The translations under genes were made by a program, and so were the position numbers. Positions 63,541 through 64,000 of a stretch of 64,000 nucleotides of DNA are shown piece by piece; positions within the stretch are counted from its first letter, which is position 1, and each line of letters opens with the position of its first letter. Source of the DNA: Sarocladium kiliense. Taxonomy: Eukaryota > Ascomycota > Sordariomycetes > Hypocreales > Sarocladiaceae. The notes under the pieces are model-generated. The model searched no databases. It was not told the origin of the DNA and was given only the letters and a program-made list of their open reading frames with translations. The DNA lies in the NCBI GenBank assembly GCA_030734395.1, contig JAUZTG010000007.1, forward strand, positions 62,001 to 126,000. Direction: 5' to 3'.

Positions 63541-64000
63541 TCAGGTTCGATTCCAGAATCCTTCTTCCTCGAGCTCGTTGGCAAGGGCATGTATAGTGCT
63601 TTGGCCCTTTTGCAGGTCTAGTTTTCCCCGTGCAATACAGTTGTATATGTGTTGTTGGGTTGCGTTACACTGTGCACTCTCACGAAGGTAAGATCTGATC
63701 GCTTTTGGCGCTACTCCAGCGTCCGCCAGGTTGTTGACAATCAATCTATCTGCATGGGATAGCTGGCGATGAACAGGATGTGCAGATATATTGAGCTTGG
63801 CTCATGGTTGTGTTGAGAAGATTCGCTGCCTCGACGATGCGTAAGGCGCCACGTTGCCTATTCTAATGACTCTTTTCCGAGAAGTGAGAACTGGTATCCT
63901 ATATGCCGGGTTGTAGTTGATCGCTGCCGTGTATTTGAAGCACTCGGAGCTCGCCTCCACGATCGCAGACAAATGTGACGAGTCGTCTGCCGTTATGCGT
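63541..64000 (-). pseudogene. MULE (FAR1/Mutator-like) transposase, N-terminal fragment, runs off the window
   Basis: Readable on the minus strand: VTFVCDRGGEL near 63960, WRLTHRRGSESSQHNHEPSS (the HNH of a FAR1-type zinc finger), then one base out HPVHRQLSHADRLIVNNLAD, AGVAPKAIRSYLRE, ATQQHIYNCIARGKLDLQKG and NELEEEGFWNRT with a stop at 63541. This order matches the start of fungal MULE transposases; the DDE/SWIM parts are absent to the left. Frameshifts near 63795 and further upstream show it is dead. The window edge hides the rest. Confidence 0.7.

Noticed and set aside
1..64000. CRISPR arrays, bacterial operons, viral insertions
   Set aside because: None seen. Intron-bearing genes and fungal families throughout make this eukaryotic nuclear DNA.

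Overview
This is nuclear DNA from a filamentous ascomycete (Pezizomycotina; a Sordariomycete is my best guess). The reasons are short 45-80 nt introns with GT..AG ends and CTAAC/CTGAC branch sites, Zn2Cys6 and DUF3425-type bZIP regulators, FunK1-type kinase and BTB relics, a DUF3723 protein, a DUF3435 tyrosine recombinase, Fot1/pogo, MULE and Tad-like LINE transposons. No tRNA or rRNA gene was recognised.

The left half (1-43 kb) is accessory, transposon-rich DNA in which most cellular genes are broken. In order: a FunK1 relic that lost its kinase core; a non-coding stretch full of CTGGTA/TACCAG motifs; a BTB gene with an in-frame stop; an unassigned ORF; an apparently intact six-exon DUF3435 recombinase (Starship-captain superfamily); a 4-TM membrane protein; an NmrA/2-hydroxyacid-dehydrogenase junction; a Zn2Cys6 regulator carrying a fresh 198-bp tandem duplication; a decayed Zn2Cys6 regulator; fragments of a second DUF3435-type gene and of a sirtuin; a large intact DUF3723 gene; a hydrolase pseudogene; and a Fot1 fragment abutting another broken regulator. 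From 32.2 to 40.7 kb lies a nest of transposons: a LINE with both ORFs open, next to the 3' end of a truncated sister LINE that was itself split by a Fot1-type element at a TA target. The LINE supplies the matching empty site.

The right half (44-63 kb) is better preserved. It holds a secreted carboxylesterase, a bZIP regulator, a secreted BBE-type FAD oxidase, a GFA-domain enzyme, an SDR and two intact NmrA-like enzymes, with a third NmrA copy (42.7-43.6 kb) that lost its cofactor-binding N-terminus. A decayed SDR next to NmrA copy 2 and an intact SDR before NmrA copy 3 look like a duplicated SDR-NmrA module. The set resembles a small metabolic or detoxification cluster, but no backbone synthase is present. 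A truncated MULE transposase runs off the right edge.
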